Below, one piece after another: positions 53,576 to 62,571 of a DNA stretch of 64,000 bases. Each line of letters begins with the position of its first letter. The stretch's first letter is position 1. Made by a program: the position numbers and the translations under genes. Source of the stretch: Candidatus Rhodobacter oscarellae (GTDB lineage: Bacteria; Pseudomonadota; Alphaproteobacteria; Rhodobacterales; Rhodobacteraceae); assembly GCF_001078595.1 (NCBI RefSeq), contig NZ_LFTY01000002.1, positions 3,033,773 through 3,097,772 on the forward strand, in the 5' to 3' direction. The notes below the pieces were generated by a model. It was not told the DNA's origin. It ran no database searches and saw only the letters and a list, made by a program, of their open reading frames with translations.

Positions 53576-54739
53576 CTAAAGCGACCACCCCGCCGGGCGC
53601 CGCCAGCGGCGAAACACCACCGCCCGCGCGCGCCAAAGCCCCCAGGCCACGCAGGCCAGGAACGGTAGCGACCCGTATTCGCGCACGAAGAACCAGCCGT
53701 TCGCCAGATAGGCGCCGTCGACCAGGCGGCTCACCAGGTAGGTGACCTGGAACAGCGAGAGATACACCGATACCGGCAGCAGGGCCCGCGCCGCAAGCAC
53801 CGCCTCTGGGTCGGGCCGCCGCGCCAGGATCCAGGCCTGCACCGCCAGCCAGGACACGAAGAACTGCGGGTGCCCGACCTTATAGGTCACGAAGACGCTC
53901 AGCGTGCCCAGCAGCACCGCCAGCTCCCACGGCCAGCGCGCGCGCCAGGCGTGCAGGCCCACCAGCGCCACCGCCCCCAGCGCGTAGAGCGCGTTGCGGT
54001 CCAGCAGATGCGCGTAGAGCGCCGAGGCCTCGACGACCTCGACAGAGCGCAGGAACCGCAGCACGGACAGCATCTTGGCCTCGCGGCCCGAGCCGAACAG
54101 GAACGGCGCCAGCACGCTGTCGCCCCAGACGGCATAGGCCAGACCCATCCCGGCCAGGAACACCCCCAGCGCCACCAGCGGCACGCGCAGGTCAAGCCGC
54201 CCCCGGTTCAGCGCGAAGAAGGCCGCAAACAGCAGCGGATAGAACTTCACCAAGGCGCCCAGCCCGATGCAGAGCCCCGCCACGGTCCGCAGCCCGCGGC
54301 TATGGGCCATCAGGGCGAGGAAGGTAAGGCTGGCGGGGACGATGTCGTTATTGCCGAAGGCCGGGATGGCGATGATCACCGCGGGCGCCAGCGGGAACAG
54401 CAGCGCGAGCCGCCGGTGATCGACCTGCGCGCCGGGGCGGCCACCGCGCGCCTCGACTAGGCACAGCGCGAACACCACCGCGCACAGGCAGGCAAAGATC
54501 GCCTTTGGCGCAAGCGGATGCAGCCCATAGGGCAAGGCGAACGCCGCGTGCAGCGGGCCATAGGCGTTGAACGGGATCTCGCGCCCCTGGAACTGCGCGG
54601 CCCAGGGATCGCCGCCGGCCAGAATCGCGCGCCATTGATGCAGATAAAGCGAATAGTCGTGCATAAAGCCCACGGCCAGCGCCACGACCAGCAGCAAAAG
54701 CAGGACGCCGCCGGAGGCCATCCAATCGGTGCGGGTCAC
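53576..54739 (-). CDS. Polytopic membrane glycosyltransferase, GT87/DUF2029-like mannosyltransferase
   Basis: A 387-aa protein with about ten membrane segments. An early extracytoplasmic loop has MHDYSLYLHQWRAILAGGDPW and NAYGPLHAAFALPYGLHPL, and a later one IPAFGNNDIVPASLTF, typical of C-fold enzymes that use polyprenyl-phosphate sugars. GAKYKPL-like GALVKFYPLLFA is the GT87 helix motif. The GTG at 54739 follows GGAGG at 9 nt and is preferred to upstream starts. The GT2-GtrA protein in this window could make its lipid-linked donor. The acceptor is unknown. Confidence 0.75.
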   Translation of the reverse strand: MTRTDWMASGGVLLLLLVVALAVGFMHDYSLYLHQWRAILAGGDPWAAQFQGREIPFNAYGPLHAAFALPYGLHPLAPKAIFACLCAVVFALCLVEARGGRPGAQVDHRRLALLFPLAPAVIIAIPAFGNNDIVPASLTFLALMAHSRGLRTVAGLCIGLGALVKFYPLLFAAFFALNRGRLDLRVPLVALGVFLAGMGLAYAVWGDSVLAPFLFGSGREAKMLSVLRFLRSVEVVEASALYAHLLDRNALYALGAVALVGLHAWRARWPWELAVLLGTLSVFVTYKVGHPQFFVSWLAVQAWILARRPDPEAVLAARALLPVSVYLSLFQVTYLVSRLVDGAYLANGWFFVREYGSLPFLACVAWGLWRARAVVFRRWRRPAGWSL

Positions 54740-54898
54740 GTTCGTTAGCCTCCTTGCGCGGGCCAGGGCAGGACGGGAACGCCATATCTTGCTTGGCGCG
54801 CCGCGCGCAACCCTGACGGGCCAAGAGCGGCCCAAAGGCCGTGCAAAGCGCGCATCCGAGGCGCGATGCTCTGGCTGTTTGGGGGGGGAGGCGAAAAT

Positions 54899-54944
54899 CT
54901 CGGCGCCGCGGACTGGGTGGGGGCTATGATACCGCGGCGCCGAG
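54899..54944. repeat. Strong hairpin: 13-bp perfect inverted repeat
   Basis: CTCGGCGCCGCGG (54899-54911) pairs with CCGCGGCGCCGAG (54932-54944) around a 20-base loop. It lies in the 344-bp divergent gap between the glycosyltransferase and DUF2794 genes. The rest of that gap (54740-55083) shows no coding signal. No T-run follows on either strand, so it is not a classic terminator. Confidence 0.75.
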
Positions 54945-55083
54945 TTAGCTTCTTCGCTACAGGTCCGGTTATCGCGTTGCCGTGCGGCGGGATGTGGGAG
55001 CGCCCGCGTCTGTTGCGGGGTCTTTTCGGGGCGGAATTGCGGCGGCGCTTGATTTTGGCCAAGGATGCGGCCAAGCTACCCCC

Positions 55084-55431
55084 ATGACGGTTCATACGCC
55101 GACCCCATTTCCCCGCCCGAACGCCGCACCAGAGCAGGTGCATTTCGACCGCAAAGAGCTGGGCGTGATCCTGGGCCTCTACGGTCGCATGGTCGCCGCC
55201 GGAGAGTGGCGCGACTATGGGATCTCTAGCCTGCGCGAGGTCGCCGTGTTCGCGGTGTTCCGGCGCACCGCGGAGCAGCCGCTTTATCGCATCGAAAAAC
55301 GCCCCCGGCTTCGAAATCGCCAGGGGCTTTATTCTGTGGTGGCGATGGATGGGCAGATCCTGAAGCGCGGGCATGACCTGAAGACCGTGCTGCGCGTGCT
55401 GGAGCGCAAGTTGATCCGGGCCGTGGATTAG
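55084..55431 (+). CDS. DUF2794 family protein
   Basis: A 115-aa cytoplasmic protein conserved in alphaproteobacteria. It begins MTVHTPTPFPRPNAAPEQVHF and contains FDRKELGVILGLYGRMVAAGEWRDYGI, then AVFAVFRRTAEQPLYRIEK and ILKRGHDLKTVLRVLERKL, the family's conserved blocks. Function unknown. A longer frame starting at 54982 would translate upstream non-coding DNA. A palindromic repeat follows about 110 bp after the stop. Confidence 0.88.
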   Translation: MTVHTPTPFPRPNAAPEQVHFDRKELGVILGLYGRMVAAGEWRDYGISSLREVAVFAVFRRTAEQPLYRIEKRPRLRNRQGLYSVVAMDGQILKRGHDLKTVLRVLERKLIRAVD

Positions 55432-55539
55432 CAGCGCCGCGCGGAACCTGCCCGCTCAGTTGCCCTTTGCCGCGGAGGCATCCGCCGACAGCCCGAGGCC
55501 CTGCAGCTCGCCAGTTTGCATGCAACGGTAGGGACGGGG

Positions 55540-55566
55540 GTAGGATGGGGTTGAACCCCATCCTAC
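55540..55566. repeat. Palindromic repeat, copy 2 (13-bp arms)
   Basis: GTAGGATGGGGTT-G-AACCCCATCCTAC, with arms identical to the copy at 33496-33522; only the central base differs. It is followed by TTGTTTTC on the plus strand, so here it could serve as the terminator for DUF2794. It sits at the border of the second AT-richer patch. Confidence 0.8.
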
Positions 55567-55589
55567 TTGTTTTCGCGGACCGTGCCGGG

Positions 55590-55919
55590 CTATTGCTTGT
55601 TGCAAGTCGGGTCGTAATATTTTCGAATGTCGGTTTCTTCGTCCAGCCTAGCCTGCTTGCCGCCCGTGTTTTGATGAACGTGGATGTGCGTAGCTCCACA
55701 ACGGAGTATGCAGGGCATCGCGTGGTGATCATCAAACCGTGTGCTCAGGTCTTGGGTTTGCCCAGTGTAGACATTGACCCAACGTCCGAGGTGATCTTTC
55801 TTTGTATAGATGTAATTGCCAGGATCTTTGGTGAACCTTGTCCGGATCGGATACACCCAATATGTGTAGTTTGTGCCTGAGTTCCCCTGCCAGGCGCAGG
55901 TACCTTGAAAGTTTGCCAT
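55590..55919 (-). CDS. Small GIY-YIG-like nuclease-fold protein
   Basis: A 109-aa protein. GNYIYTKKD (GIY position) and NVYTGQTQDLSTRFDDHH (YIG position, with the catalytic-type Arg) are followed by GATHIHVH, a Glu in RLDEETDI, and a closing Asn in YDPTCNKQ. These match the residue order of the GIY-YIG fold, with a variant first motif. AGGAG lies 10 nt before the ATG inside a small hairpin (CTCCTA-TGT-TAGGAG, 55927-55941 region). The gene is AT-richer than its neighbours, suggesting acquisition. Role unknown. Confidence 0.65.
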   Translation of the reverse strand: MANFQGTCAWQGNSGTNYTYWVYPIRTRFTKDPGNYIYTKKDHLGRWVNVYTGQTQDLSTRFDDHHAMPCILRCGATHIHVHQNTGGKQARLDEETDIRKYYDPTCNKQ

Positions 55920-56340
55920 AACTAAACGGCTCCTATGTTAGGAGGACCGTTGACAACCCGTTCGAATTGGATTCCACTCGAACTACCTTCGGGATCCGCA
56001 TGGCCCTCGTGCTATGGCGCGGATTACGAGTTTGGACCGTTCTGGTTGGCGCTAGGCGGTCCATTTCGTTTTTGTCACCACACTTCAGGATTCCGCGTGC
56101 TGTTGTGTGAGTCAAGTATATTGTCCACAACTTCTGACGAAGCGTTCGATTGGTGGGATAGGGTAACTTCTAATAACACAATATGTGGTGTGCGAAGAGC
56201 CAAATCTACCCCTTGTAGTTCCGCCCCATGTTACGTATATCCCCCTCAACAGCGGCGCCTCGGCTTCCACCCCCAAGGCTCCACCGGGAAATATCAACGG
56301 GCCGCGCGCCCGTTTTTTTGTGCTTGGACCTACCGACCCT
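55920..56340. other. Low-GC gap between the GIY-YIG-like gene and rimP
   Basis: 421 bp without a supported gene. A 137-codon plus-strand frame (55935-56348) runs through it but has no ribosome site, no recognisable domain, and crosses the terminator and the rimP start. I looked for tRNA T-arms and found none with matching stems. It should hold the promoter of the minus-strand gene, the rimP operon promoter and a terminator near its right end. Confidence 0.5.
56297..56320 (+). terminator. Intrinsic terminator upstream of rimP
   Basis: ACGGGC (56297-56302), a five-base loop, GCCCGT (56308-56313), running into seven T (56313-56319). It points into the rimP-nusA operon and ends 21 bases before the rimP ATG. 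With no clear gene upstream on this strand, it may act as an attenuator in the leader of the nusA operon or mark the end of a lost or unseen RNA gene. Confidence 0.75.
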
Positions 56341-56916
56341 ATGAGTGACCTGATCGCCAAAGCCCAGATCGACCGCCGCCTGGCCGAGATCATCACCCCC
56401 GTGCTCGAGGGCATGGGGTTCGAGCTGGTCCGCGTGCGTTACATGGGCGGCAACACCCCCACGATCCAGATCATGGCCGAGCGGCCCGAGGGCGGGATCG
56501 AGGTGGATGAATGCGCCGCGATCTCCACCGCCGTTTCCGCCACGCTGGACGTCGAGGACCCGATCGAGGACGCTTATAACCTAGAGGTCTCCTCGCCCGG
56601 CATCGACCGGCCGCTGACGCGGCTCAAGGATTTCGCGACCTTCGAGGGCTACGACGCCAAGCTGGAGACGCAAGAGCTGATCGACGGGCGCAAGCGCTTC
56701 AAGGGCGTGCTGGCCGGGGTCGAGGGCGACGAGGTGCTGGTCAATATCGACGAGGGCACCGTGGGGCTGAAATTCGACTGGCTGGCCGAGGCCAAGCTGG
56801 TGCTGACCGACGATCTGATCAAGGAGATGCTGCGCCAGCGCAAGGCGGCCGGCATCATCGACGAGCAGGAATTTGACGACATCGAGACCGAGGAAGCGGT
56901 CTCCGAGGAGGACTAA
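56341..56916 (+). CDS. rimP: Ribosome maturation factor RimP
   Basis: A 191-aa 30S assembly factor. The N-terminal domain has [24 protein letters not shown] and [21 protein letters not shown]; the C-terminal Sm-like domain begins near [14 protein letters not shown]. The C-terminal tail is acidic ([15 protein letters not shown]). The start [13 protein letters not shown] at 56341 is chosen; upstream in-frame codons would run through the terminator hairpin. First gene of rimP-nusA-ylxR-infB. Confidence 0.95.
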   Translation: MSDLIAKAQIDRRLAEIITPVLEGMGFELVRVRYMGGNTPTIQIMAERPEGGIEVDECAAISTAVSATLDVEDPIEDAYNLEVSSPGIDRPLTRLKDFATFEGYDAKLETQELIDGRKRFKGVLAGVEGDEVLVNIDEGTVGLKFDWLAEAKLVLTDDLIKEMLRQRKAAGIIDEQEFDDIETEEAVSEED

Positions 56917-56919
56917 GAC

Positions 56920-58587
56920 ATGGCAATCACATCCGCCAACCAGCTGGAGCTGCTCCAGACCGCCGAGGCCGTGGCCCGCGAGAAGATGATCGACCCCGGC
57001 CTGGTGGTTGAGGCGATGGAAGAAAGCCTCGCCCGCGCCGCCAAGAGCCGCTACGGCGCCGAGATGGACATCCGCGTCACCATCGACCGCAAGACCGGCA
57101 AGGCGACCTTCACCCGCGTGCGCACCGTGGTCGAGGAGGAAGAGCTAGAGAACTACCAGGCCGAGTTCACCGTCGAGCAGGCCAAGCAGTACCTGGACGA
57201 CCCTAAGGTCGGCGACCTCTTCGAGGAAGAGGTCCCGCCGGTCGAGATGGGCCGCATCGCCGCGCAATCCGCCAAGCAGGTGATCCTGCAGAAGGTCCGC
57301 GAGGCCGAGCGCGACCGCCAGTACGAGGAATTCAAGGACCGCGCCGGCACCATCATCAACGGGCTGGTCAAGCGCGAGGAATACGGCAACGTCATCGTGG
57401 ATATCGGCCGCGGCGAGGCCGTGCTGCGCCGCAACGAGAAGATCGGCCGCGAGAGCTACCGCCCCAACGACCGCATCCGCGTGTTCATCAAGGACGTGCG
57501 CCGCGAGCCGCGCGGCCCGCAGATCTTCCTGTCGCGCACCGCGCCAGAGTTCATGGCCGAGCTGTTCAAGATGGAGGTGCCCGAGATCTATGACGGCATC
57601 ATCGACATCAAGGCCGTGGCCCGCGACCCGGGCAGCCGCGCCAAGATCGCCGTGATCAGCTATGACGGCTCGATCGATCCGGTCGGCGCCTGCGTGGGCA
57701 TGCGCGGCAGCCGCGTGCAGGCCGTGGTGAACGAGCTGCAGGGCGAGAAGATCGACATCATCCCCTGGAACGAGGACGCGCCGACCTTCCTGGTGAACGC
57801 GCTGCAGCCCGCCGAGGTCACCAAGGTGGTGCTTGACGAAGAGGCCGAGCGCATCGAGGTCGTGGTGCCGGACGAGCAGCTTTCGCTCGCCATCGGCCGC
57901 CGCGGCCAGAACGTGCGCCTGGCCAGCCAGCTCACCGGTCTCGACATCGACATCATGACCGAAGAGGAAGAGAGCCAGCGCCGCCAGGCCGAGTTCGAAG
58001 AGCGCACCAAGCTGTTCATGGAAGCGCTGGACCTGGACGAGTTCTTCGCCCAGCTGCTGGTCTCGGAGGGCTTCACCAACCTCGAAGAGGTGGCCTATGT
58101 GGAGCTGGACGAGCTGACCGTGATCGAGGGCGTCGACGAGGGCACCGCGCAAGAGCTTCAGGCCCGCGCCCGCGACTACATCGAAGAGTTGAACCGCAAG
58201 GCGCTGGAGCATGCCCGTGAGCTGGGCGTCGAGGACAGCCTGGTCACCTTCGAGGGCCTCACCCCGCAGATGGTCGAGGCGCTGGCGCTGGACGACATCA
58301 AATCGCTGGAGGACTTCGCCACCTGCGCCGACTGGGAGCTGGCCGGAGGCTGGACCACCGTGGACGGCGAGCGGCACAAGGATGACGGCGTGCTAGAGAA
58401 GTTCGAGGTCTCGCTGGAAGAGGCGCAGAGCATGGTCATGACCGCCCGGATCCAGCTGGGCTGGGTCGACCCCGACGATCTGGTCACCGAGGAAGAAGAG
58501 GCCGAGGCCGAGGCCGAGGAAGAGGAACAGGTCGAAGACTCCACCACCGCCACCACCGCCGCTACTGCTGAGGAGGGCGAGGCCTGA
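56920..58587 (+). CDS. nusA: Transcription termination/antitermination protein NusA
   Basis: A 555-aa RNA polymerase-binding factor. The N-terminal domain (1-125) leads to S1, then KH1 and KH2 ([44 protein letters not shown]). Two helical repeats rich in acidic residues follow ([35 protein letters not shown]). The tail is almost purely Glu/Ala. It controls pausing, termination and antitermination. It starts 3 nt after the rimP stop. Confidence 0.97.
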   Translation: MAITSANQLELLQTAEAVAREKMIDPGLVVEAMEESLARAAKSRYGAEMDIRVTIDRKTGKATFTRVRTVVEEEELENYQAEFTVEQAKQYLDDPKVGDLFEEEVPPVEMGRIAAQSAKQVILQKVREAERDRQYEEFKDRAGTIINGLVKREEYGNVIVDIGRGEAVLRRNEKIGRESYRPNDRIRVFIKDVRREPRGPQIFLSRTAPEFMAELFKMEVPEIYDGIIDIKAVARDPGSRAKIAVISYDGSIDPVGACVGMRGSRVQAVVNELQGEKIDIIPWNEDAPTFLVNALQPAEVTKVVLDEEAERIEVVVPDEQLSLAIGRRGQNVRLASQLTGLDIDIMTEEEESQRRQAEFEERTKLFMEALDLDEFFAQLLVSEGFTNLEEVAYVELDELTVIEGVDEGTAQELQARARDYIEELNRKALEHARELGVEDSLVTFEGLTPQMVEALALDDIKSLEDFATCADWELAGGWTTVDGERHKDDGVLEKFEVSLEEAQSMVMTARIQLGWVDPDDLVTEEEEAEAEAEEEEQVEDSTTATTAATAEEGEA

Positions 58588-58599
58588 TGGGCCTCGCAT

Positions 58600-59223
58600 G
58601 TGCCAATGACCCGTGGGGGCAGGCCTAAAGATCGAACCGAACCGGAGCGGCGTTGCATCGCCACCGGGGAGAGCCAGCCAAAGGCGGGCCTGATCCGCTT
58701 TGTTGTGGGGCCGGATAACTCGGTCGTGCCGGACGTGCTGGGCAAGCTGCCCGGGCGCGGGATCTGGGTGGCCGCGGATCGGGCCGCCCTGGACAAGGCC
58801 GTGCAGAAGGGGCTATTCTCTCGGTCCGCGAAACAGTCCGTACAGGTTCCGGAAACGCTGGTCGATGAGATCGAGCGCCAGCTGACCAAGCGGGTGATCG
58901 AGGGCATCGCCATGGCCCGAAAGGCGGGCCGCGCGGTGGCCGGTTACGAAAAAGTAAAGTCCTGGCTGGATAAGGGCGAAGCCAAGGTTCTGATCCAAGC
59001 CATCGACGGCTCGGGTCGAGGAAAATCGAAGCTGAGTACGCCGGAAAACGGCAAGTTCATTGGTTGCTTGACTGCAAATGAATTGGGTTTGGCATTCGGG
59101 CGCGATCATGTGATACATAGCGCTCTTGGCCCTGGTGGACTCAGCAAACGTGTTATAGAGGATGCCACGCGGCTAAAGGGCTTGCGTGAAAATGGCGGTG
59201 GGCCCACCGCCGGGAAGGGTTGA
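58600..59223 (+). CDS. YlxR (DUF448)/ribosomal L7Ae-like RNA-binding protein
   Basis: A 207-aa two-domain protein. The YlxR domain (about 10-85) has the conserved RRCIATGE and [19 protein letters not shown]. The C-terminal half (about 95-190) matches L7Ae/L30e-like RNA-binding proteins ([37 protein letters not shown]). This fusion is usual in alphaproteobacteria between nusA and infB. The start is GTG 58600 or ATG 58606; neither has a strong ribosome site. It overlaps the upstream edge of infB's possible TTG start but not its ATG. Confidence 0.92.
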   Translation: MPMTRGGRPKDRTEPERRCIATGESQPKAGLIRFVVGPDNSVVPDVLGKLPGRGIWVAADRAALDKAVQKGLFSRSAKQSVQVPETLVDEIERQLTKRVIEGIAMARKAGRAVAGYEKVKSWLDKGEAKVLIQAIDGSGRGKSKLSTPENGKFIGCLTANELGLAFGRDHVIHSALGPGGLSKRVIEDATRLKGLRENGGGPTAGKG

Positions 59224-59231
59224 AAGACCAC

Positions 59232-61736
59232 ATGAGCGATACAGACGGCAAAAAGACTCTCGGCCTCCGTGGCAGCGCCCGTTCGGGGCAGGTGAAGCAG
59301 AGCTTCTCGCACGGACGCACGAAGAACGTCGTTGTTGAGACCAAGCGCAAGCGCGTTGTGGTGCCCAAGCCGGGTGCCCCTTCGAAATCTGGCGGTGCGT
59401 CGTCGGGCGGGGATCCGTCCAAGCGCCCCGCCGGGCTTAGCGAGGCCGAGCTGGAGCGCCGCAAAAAGGCGCTCGCCGCTGCGAAGGCGCGCGAAAGCGA
59501 AGAGGCCGAGAAACGCGCCGCCGACGAGCGCGCGCGCGAAGAAGAGCGCAACCGCCGCCGCGCCGAGGTCGAGGCCAAGGAGCGTGAAGAGCGCGAGCGT
59601 GAAGAGCGCGCCCAGGCCAAGGCCGACGAGGACAAGCGCCGGCTAGAGGCCGAGGCCGCCGAAAAGGCCGCCGCCGCAGAGGCCGCTGCCAAAGCAAAGG
59701 CCGGCCCGGCGCCGGTCGAAGAAAAGCGCGGGCCCGCCGGTGGCGGCAGCCCCAACAAGCCGTCCTCGCCGCCCAAGCGCCCCGAGCGCGAGCGCGACGA
59801 CCGCAACCGCAACAACCGTGGCCGCGGCGACGACGGCGGCCGCCGCTCTGGCAAGCTGACGCTGAACCAGGCGCTGACCGGCGGTGACGGCCGGCATCGC
59901 TCGGTTGCCGCGATGAAGCGTAAGCAAGAGCGCATGCGCCAAAAGGCGATGGGCGGGGCCGAGAACCGCGAGAAGGTCGTGCGCGACGTGCAGGTGCCCG
60001 AGTCCATCGTGGTCTCCGAGCTTGCCAACCGCATGGCAGAGCGCGTGGCCGACGTGGTCAAGGCGCTGATGAACAACGGCATGATGCTGACGCAGAACCA
60101 GTCGATCGACGCGGACACCGCAGAGCTGATCGTCGAGGAGTTCGGCCACCGCGTGCAGCGGGTGTCTGACGCCGATGTCGAGGACGTGATCGACACGGTC
60201 GAGGACGCCGATGACGATCTGATCGCGCGGCCCCCGGTCATCACGGTCATGGGCCATGTGGACCACGGCAAGACCTCGGTGCTGGACGCGATCCGGAACG
60301 CCAAGGTCGTGTCGGGCGAGGCCGGCGGGATCACCCAGCATATCGGCGCCTACCAGGTGGATCAGGGCGGCGACCTTCTTACCTTCCTCGACACGCCGGG
60401 CCACGCGGCCTTCACCTCGATGCGGGCGCGCGGCGCCCAGGTGACGGATATCGTGGTGCTGGTCGTGGCCGCCGATGACGCGGTGATGCCGCAGACCATC
60501 GAGGCGATCAACCACGCCAAGGCGGCCGAGGTGCCGATGATCGTGGCGATCAACAAAATCGACCTGCCCGCGGCGCAGCCCGACAAGGTGCGGACCGATC
60601 TGCTGCAGCACGAGGTCATGGTCGAGAAGATGTCCGGCGAGGTGCAGGACGTCGAGGTCTCGGCCATCAAGGGCACGGGCCTGAACGAGCTGCTCGAGGC
60701 GATCGCGCTTCAGGCGGAGATCCTCGAGCTGAAGGCGAACCCGAACCGCGCCGCCTCTGGCGCCGTGATCGAGGCGCAGCTGGACGTGGGCCGCGGCCCC
60801 GTGGCCACCGTTCTGGTGCAGAACGGCACGCTGAAGCAGGGCGACATCTTTGTGGTGGGCGAACAGTGGGGCAAGGTCCGCGCGCTGGTCAACGACAAGG
60901 GCGACCGCGTGAAAGAGGCCGGGCCGTCGGTGCCGGTCGAGGTGCTGGGCCTGAACGGCACGCCCGAGGCGGGCGATGTGCTGAACGTGGTCGACACCGA
61001 GGCGCAGGCCCGCGAGATCGCCGAGTACCGCCAGGACGCCGCCAAGGACAAGCGCGCCGCGGCTGGCGCTGCGACCACGCTGGAACAGCTCATGGCGAAC
61101 GCCAAGGCCGACGAGACCGTGGCCGAGCTGCCGATCCTGGTGAAGGCCGACGTGCAGGGCTCTGCCGAGGCCATCGTGCAAGCGATGGAGAAGATCGGCA
61201 ACGACGAGGTGCGCGTGCGCGTGCTGCACTCGGGGGTGGGCGCGATCACCGAATCCGACATCGGCCTGGCCGAGGCGTCGCGGGCGCCGGTCTTTGGCTT
61301 CAACGTGCGGGCCAACGCGCCGGCGCGCAACAGCGCCAACCAGAAGGGCGTCGAGATCCGCTACTACTCGGTGATCTACGACCTGGTGGACGATGTGAAG
61401 GCGGCGGCCTCTGGCCTGCTGTCGGCGGAGGTGCGCGAGAACTTCATCGGCTACGCCCAGATCAAAGAGGTCTTCCGCGTCACCAAGGTCGGCAACGTGG
61501 CGGGCTGCCTGGTCACCGAAGGCGTGGCGCGCCGCTCGGCGGGCGTGCGCCTGCTGCGCGACAACGTGGTGATCCACGAGGGCACGCTGAAGACGCTGAA
61601 GCGCTTCAAGGACGAGGTGCCCGAGGTGCAGTCCGGCCAGGAATGCGGCATGGCGTTCGAGAACTACGACGACATCCGCCAGGGCGACGTGATCGAGATC
61701 TTCGAGCGCGAGGAAGTAGAGCGCACGCTGGCCTAA
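59232..61736 (+). CDS. infB: Translation initiation factor IF-2
   Basis: An 834-aa GTPase that positions initiator tRNA on the 30S subunit. A long, highly charged N-terminal region (about residues 40-220, Glu/Arg/Lys/Ala-rich coiled coil) precedes IF2_N. The G domain begins near residue 336 with GHVDHGKT, then DTPGHAAF and NKID. Domains II-IV follow, ending in the initiator-tRNA-binding beta barrel. The ATG at 59232 ([14 protein letters not shown]) is chosen over TTG 59220. Last gene of the operon. Confidence 0.97.
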   Translation: MSDTDGKKTLGLRGSARSGQVKQSFSHGRTKNVVVETKRKRVVVPKPGAPSKSGGASSGGDPSKRPAGLSEAELERRKKALAAAKARESEEAEKRAADERAREEERNRRRAEVEAKEREEREREERAQAKADEDKRRLEAEAAEKAAAAEAAAKAKAGPAPVEEKRGPAGGGSPNKPSSPPKRPERERDDRNRNNRGRGDDGGRRSGKLTLNQALTGGDGRHRSVAAMKRKQERMRQKAMGGAENREKVVRDVQVPESIVVSELANRMAERVADVVKALMNNGMMLTQNQSIDADTAELIVEEFGHRVQRVSDADVEDVIDTVEDADDDLIARPPVITVMGHVDHGKTSVLDAIRNAKVVSGEAGGITQHIGAYQVDQGGDLLTFLDTPGHAAFTSMRARGAQVTDIVVLVVAADDAVMPQTIEAINHAKAAEVPMIVAINKIDLPAAQPDKVRTDLLQHEVMVEKMSGEVQDVEVSAIKGTGLNELLEAIALQAEILELKANPNRAASGAVIEAQLDVGRGPVATVLVQNGTLKQGDIFVVGEQWGKVRALVNDKGDRVKEAGPSVPVEVLGLNGTPEAGDVLNVVDTEAQAREIAEYRQDAAKDKRAAAGAATTLEQLMANAKADETVAELPILVKADVQGSAEAIVQAMEKIGNDEVRVRVLHSGVGAITESDIGLAEASRAPVFGFNVRANAPARNSANQKGVEIRYYSVIYDLVDDVKAAASGLLSAEVRENFIGYAQIKEVFRVTKVGNVAGCLVTEGVARRSAGVRLLRDNVVIHEGTLKTLKRFKDEVPEVQSGQECGMAFENYDDIRQGDVIEIFEREEVERTLA

Positions 61737-61802
61737 GGCTGGCGCGCGCGGCCTGCACGCGGCGGTCGGTCTGTCGAGATTACCTTGGGCGGCTCGCCGC
61801 GG

Positions 61803-61940
61803 CTACGCCGCGCGGGCGCCTATCGGGTAGCCCGAAAAGACCTTATTGCCGACCTGCACCGCGATTTTCCCATCGCTGAACTGTCTAACAAACGTCCCCT
61901 GCACAGAGACGCAACTTCCTAAAAGTATGGTACGGAGCAT
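61803..61940 (-). CDS. Small 45-aa protein with strong ribosome-binding site
   Basis: A 45-codon frame with a near-ideal Shine-Dalgarno (GGGGAGGG, five bases before ATG 61940). The peptide begins MLRTILLGSCVSVQGTFV, continues with DGKIAVQVGNKVFSGYP and ends GARAA before TAG. The alternating hydrophobic pattern suggests a small beta-barrel-like fold rather than random translation. It is convergent with infB, 66 nt from its stop. I recall similar short proteins in related genomes but cannot verify this. Function unknown. The remaining 171 bp up to mutT show nothing further. Confidence 0.65.
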   Translation of the reverse strand: MLRTILLGSCVSVQGTFVRQFSDGKIAVQVGNKVFSGYPIGARAA

Positions 61941-62111
61941 GGTGGCCCTCCCCAGAAATTGGATGATGCCGTGCCCGGATTAACGCTCACATTGATTTAG
62001 AATCTCCTAAACCTGCGCGCGGCAGGGGCGTTTGCAGGCAACGCTGGCGCGCTCATCTGCCTATGCGCAGTGCCGGACGGAGAACCGGCAACCACGTTGC
62101 CTGGGATCGCC

Positions 62112-62510
62112 TTACAGCCAGTCCCGCAGGATGGGGATCAGCGGCACGTCCGCCGCGGGCATGGGATAGTCGCGCAGGTCCTGCGCGCGCACCCATTTCA
62201 AGGCTTGCCCCTCGCGCGATTGCACCACGCCCTCCCATTTGCGGCAGGCGAACAGCGGCATCAGCAGGTGGAAGTCCTCATAGCTGTGGCTGGCGAAGGT
62301 CAGCGGCGCCAGGCAGCTCTGCCAGGTGTTGATGCCCAGCTCTTCCTCAAGCTCGCGGATCAGCGCGACCTCGGGCGTCTCGCCCGGCTCCACCTTGCCG
62401 CCAGGGAACTCCCAGAGCCCCGCCATGGATTTGCCCTCGGGCCGCTGCGCCAAGAGCACCCGACCGTCCCGGTCGATCAGCGCGACCGCGGATACAAGCA
62501 CCGTCTTCAT
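62112..62510 (-). CDS. mutT: 8-oxo-dGTP diphosphatase MutT (Nudix hydrolase)
   Basis: A 132-aa Nudix enzyme. The Nudix box is GGKVEPGETPEVALIRELEEELGI, fully matching the GX5EX7REUXEEXGU pattern, with LLAQRPEGKSMAGLWEFPGGK upstream and AFYRVSW-type ALKWVRAQDLRDYPMPAAD downstream. It removes oxidised guanine nucleotides from the pool. It lies downstream of argJ on the same strand, separated by two adjacent palindromes that probably terminate argJ. Confidence 0.93.
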   Translation of the reverse strand: MKTVLVSAVALIDRDGRVLLAQRPEGKSMAGLWEFPGGKVEPGETPEVALIRELEEELGINTWQSCLAPLTFASHSYEDFHLLMPLFACRKWEGVVQSREGQALKWVRAQDLRDYPMPAADVPLIPILRDWL

Positions 62511-62519
62511 GGCCGGGTG

Positions 62520-62564
62520 CCAGTTTTTTTAAAAAAACTGGTCCGGAAAATTCCAATTTTCCGG
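62520..62564 (-). terminator. Two adjacent palindromes between argJ and mutT
   Basis: On the minus strand argJ is followed by CCGGAAAATT-GG-AATTTTCCGG (62564-62543), then ACCAG and a seven-T run. This is an intrinsic-terminator layout. The T-run is itself half of a second perfect palindrome, CCAG-T7-A7-CTGG (62541-62520). The pair fills almost the whole 61-nt gap and may reduce read-through into mutT. Confidence 0.7.
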
Positions 62565-62571
62565 CCACCCC

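Noticed and set aside
55920-56300. Possible tRNA, suggested by GTTCGAAT at 55949 and the terminator downstream
   Set aside because: The bases around GTTCGAAT do not form a T-stem, and no acceptor or anticodon stem could be built.
55935-56348. 137-codon plus-strand frame before rimP
   Set aside because: No ribosome site or domain; it crosses the terminator hairpin and the rimP start, and an antisense frame elsewhere in this patch has better support.
57145-58377. Open frame of 410 codons on the minus strand
   Set aside because: It is antisense to nusA, and its Leu/His/Asp-rich low-complexity product is a codon-bias shadow.
59643-61577. Open frame of 644 codons on the minus strand
   Set aside because: It is antisense to infB, has a His/Asp/Arg-rich composition typical of the shadow of a GC-rich gene, and has no recognisable domain.
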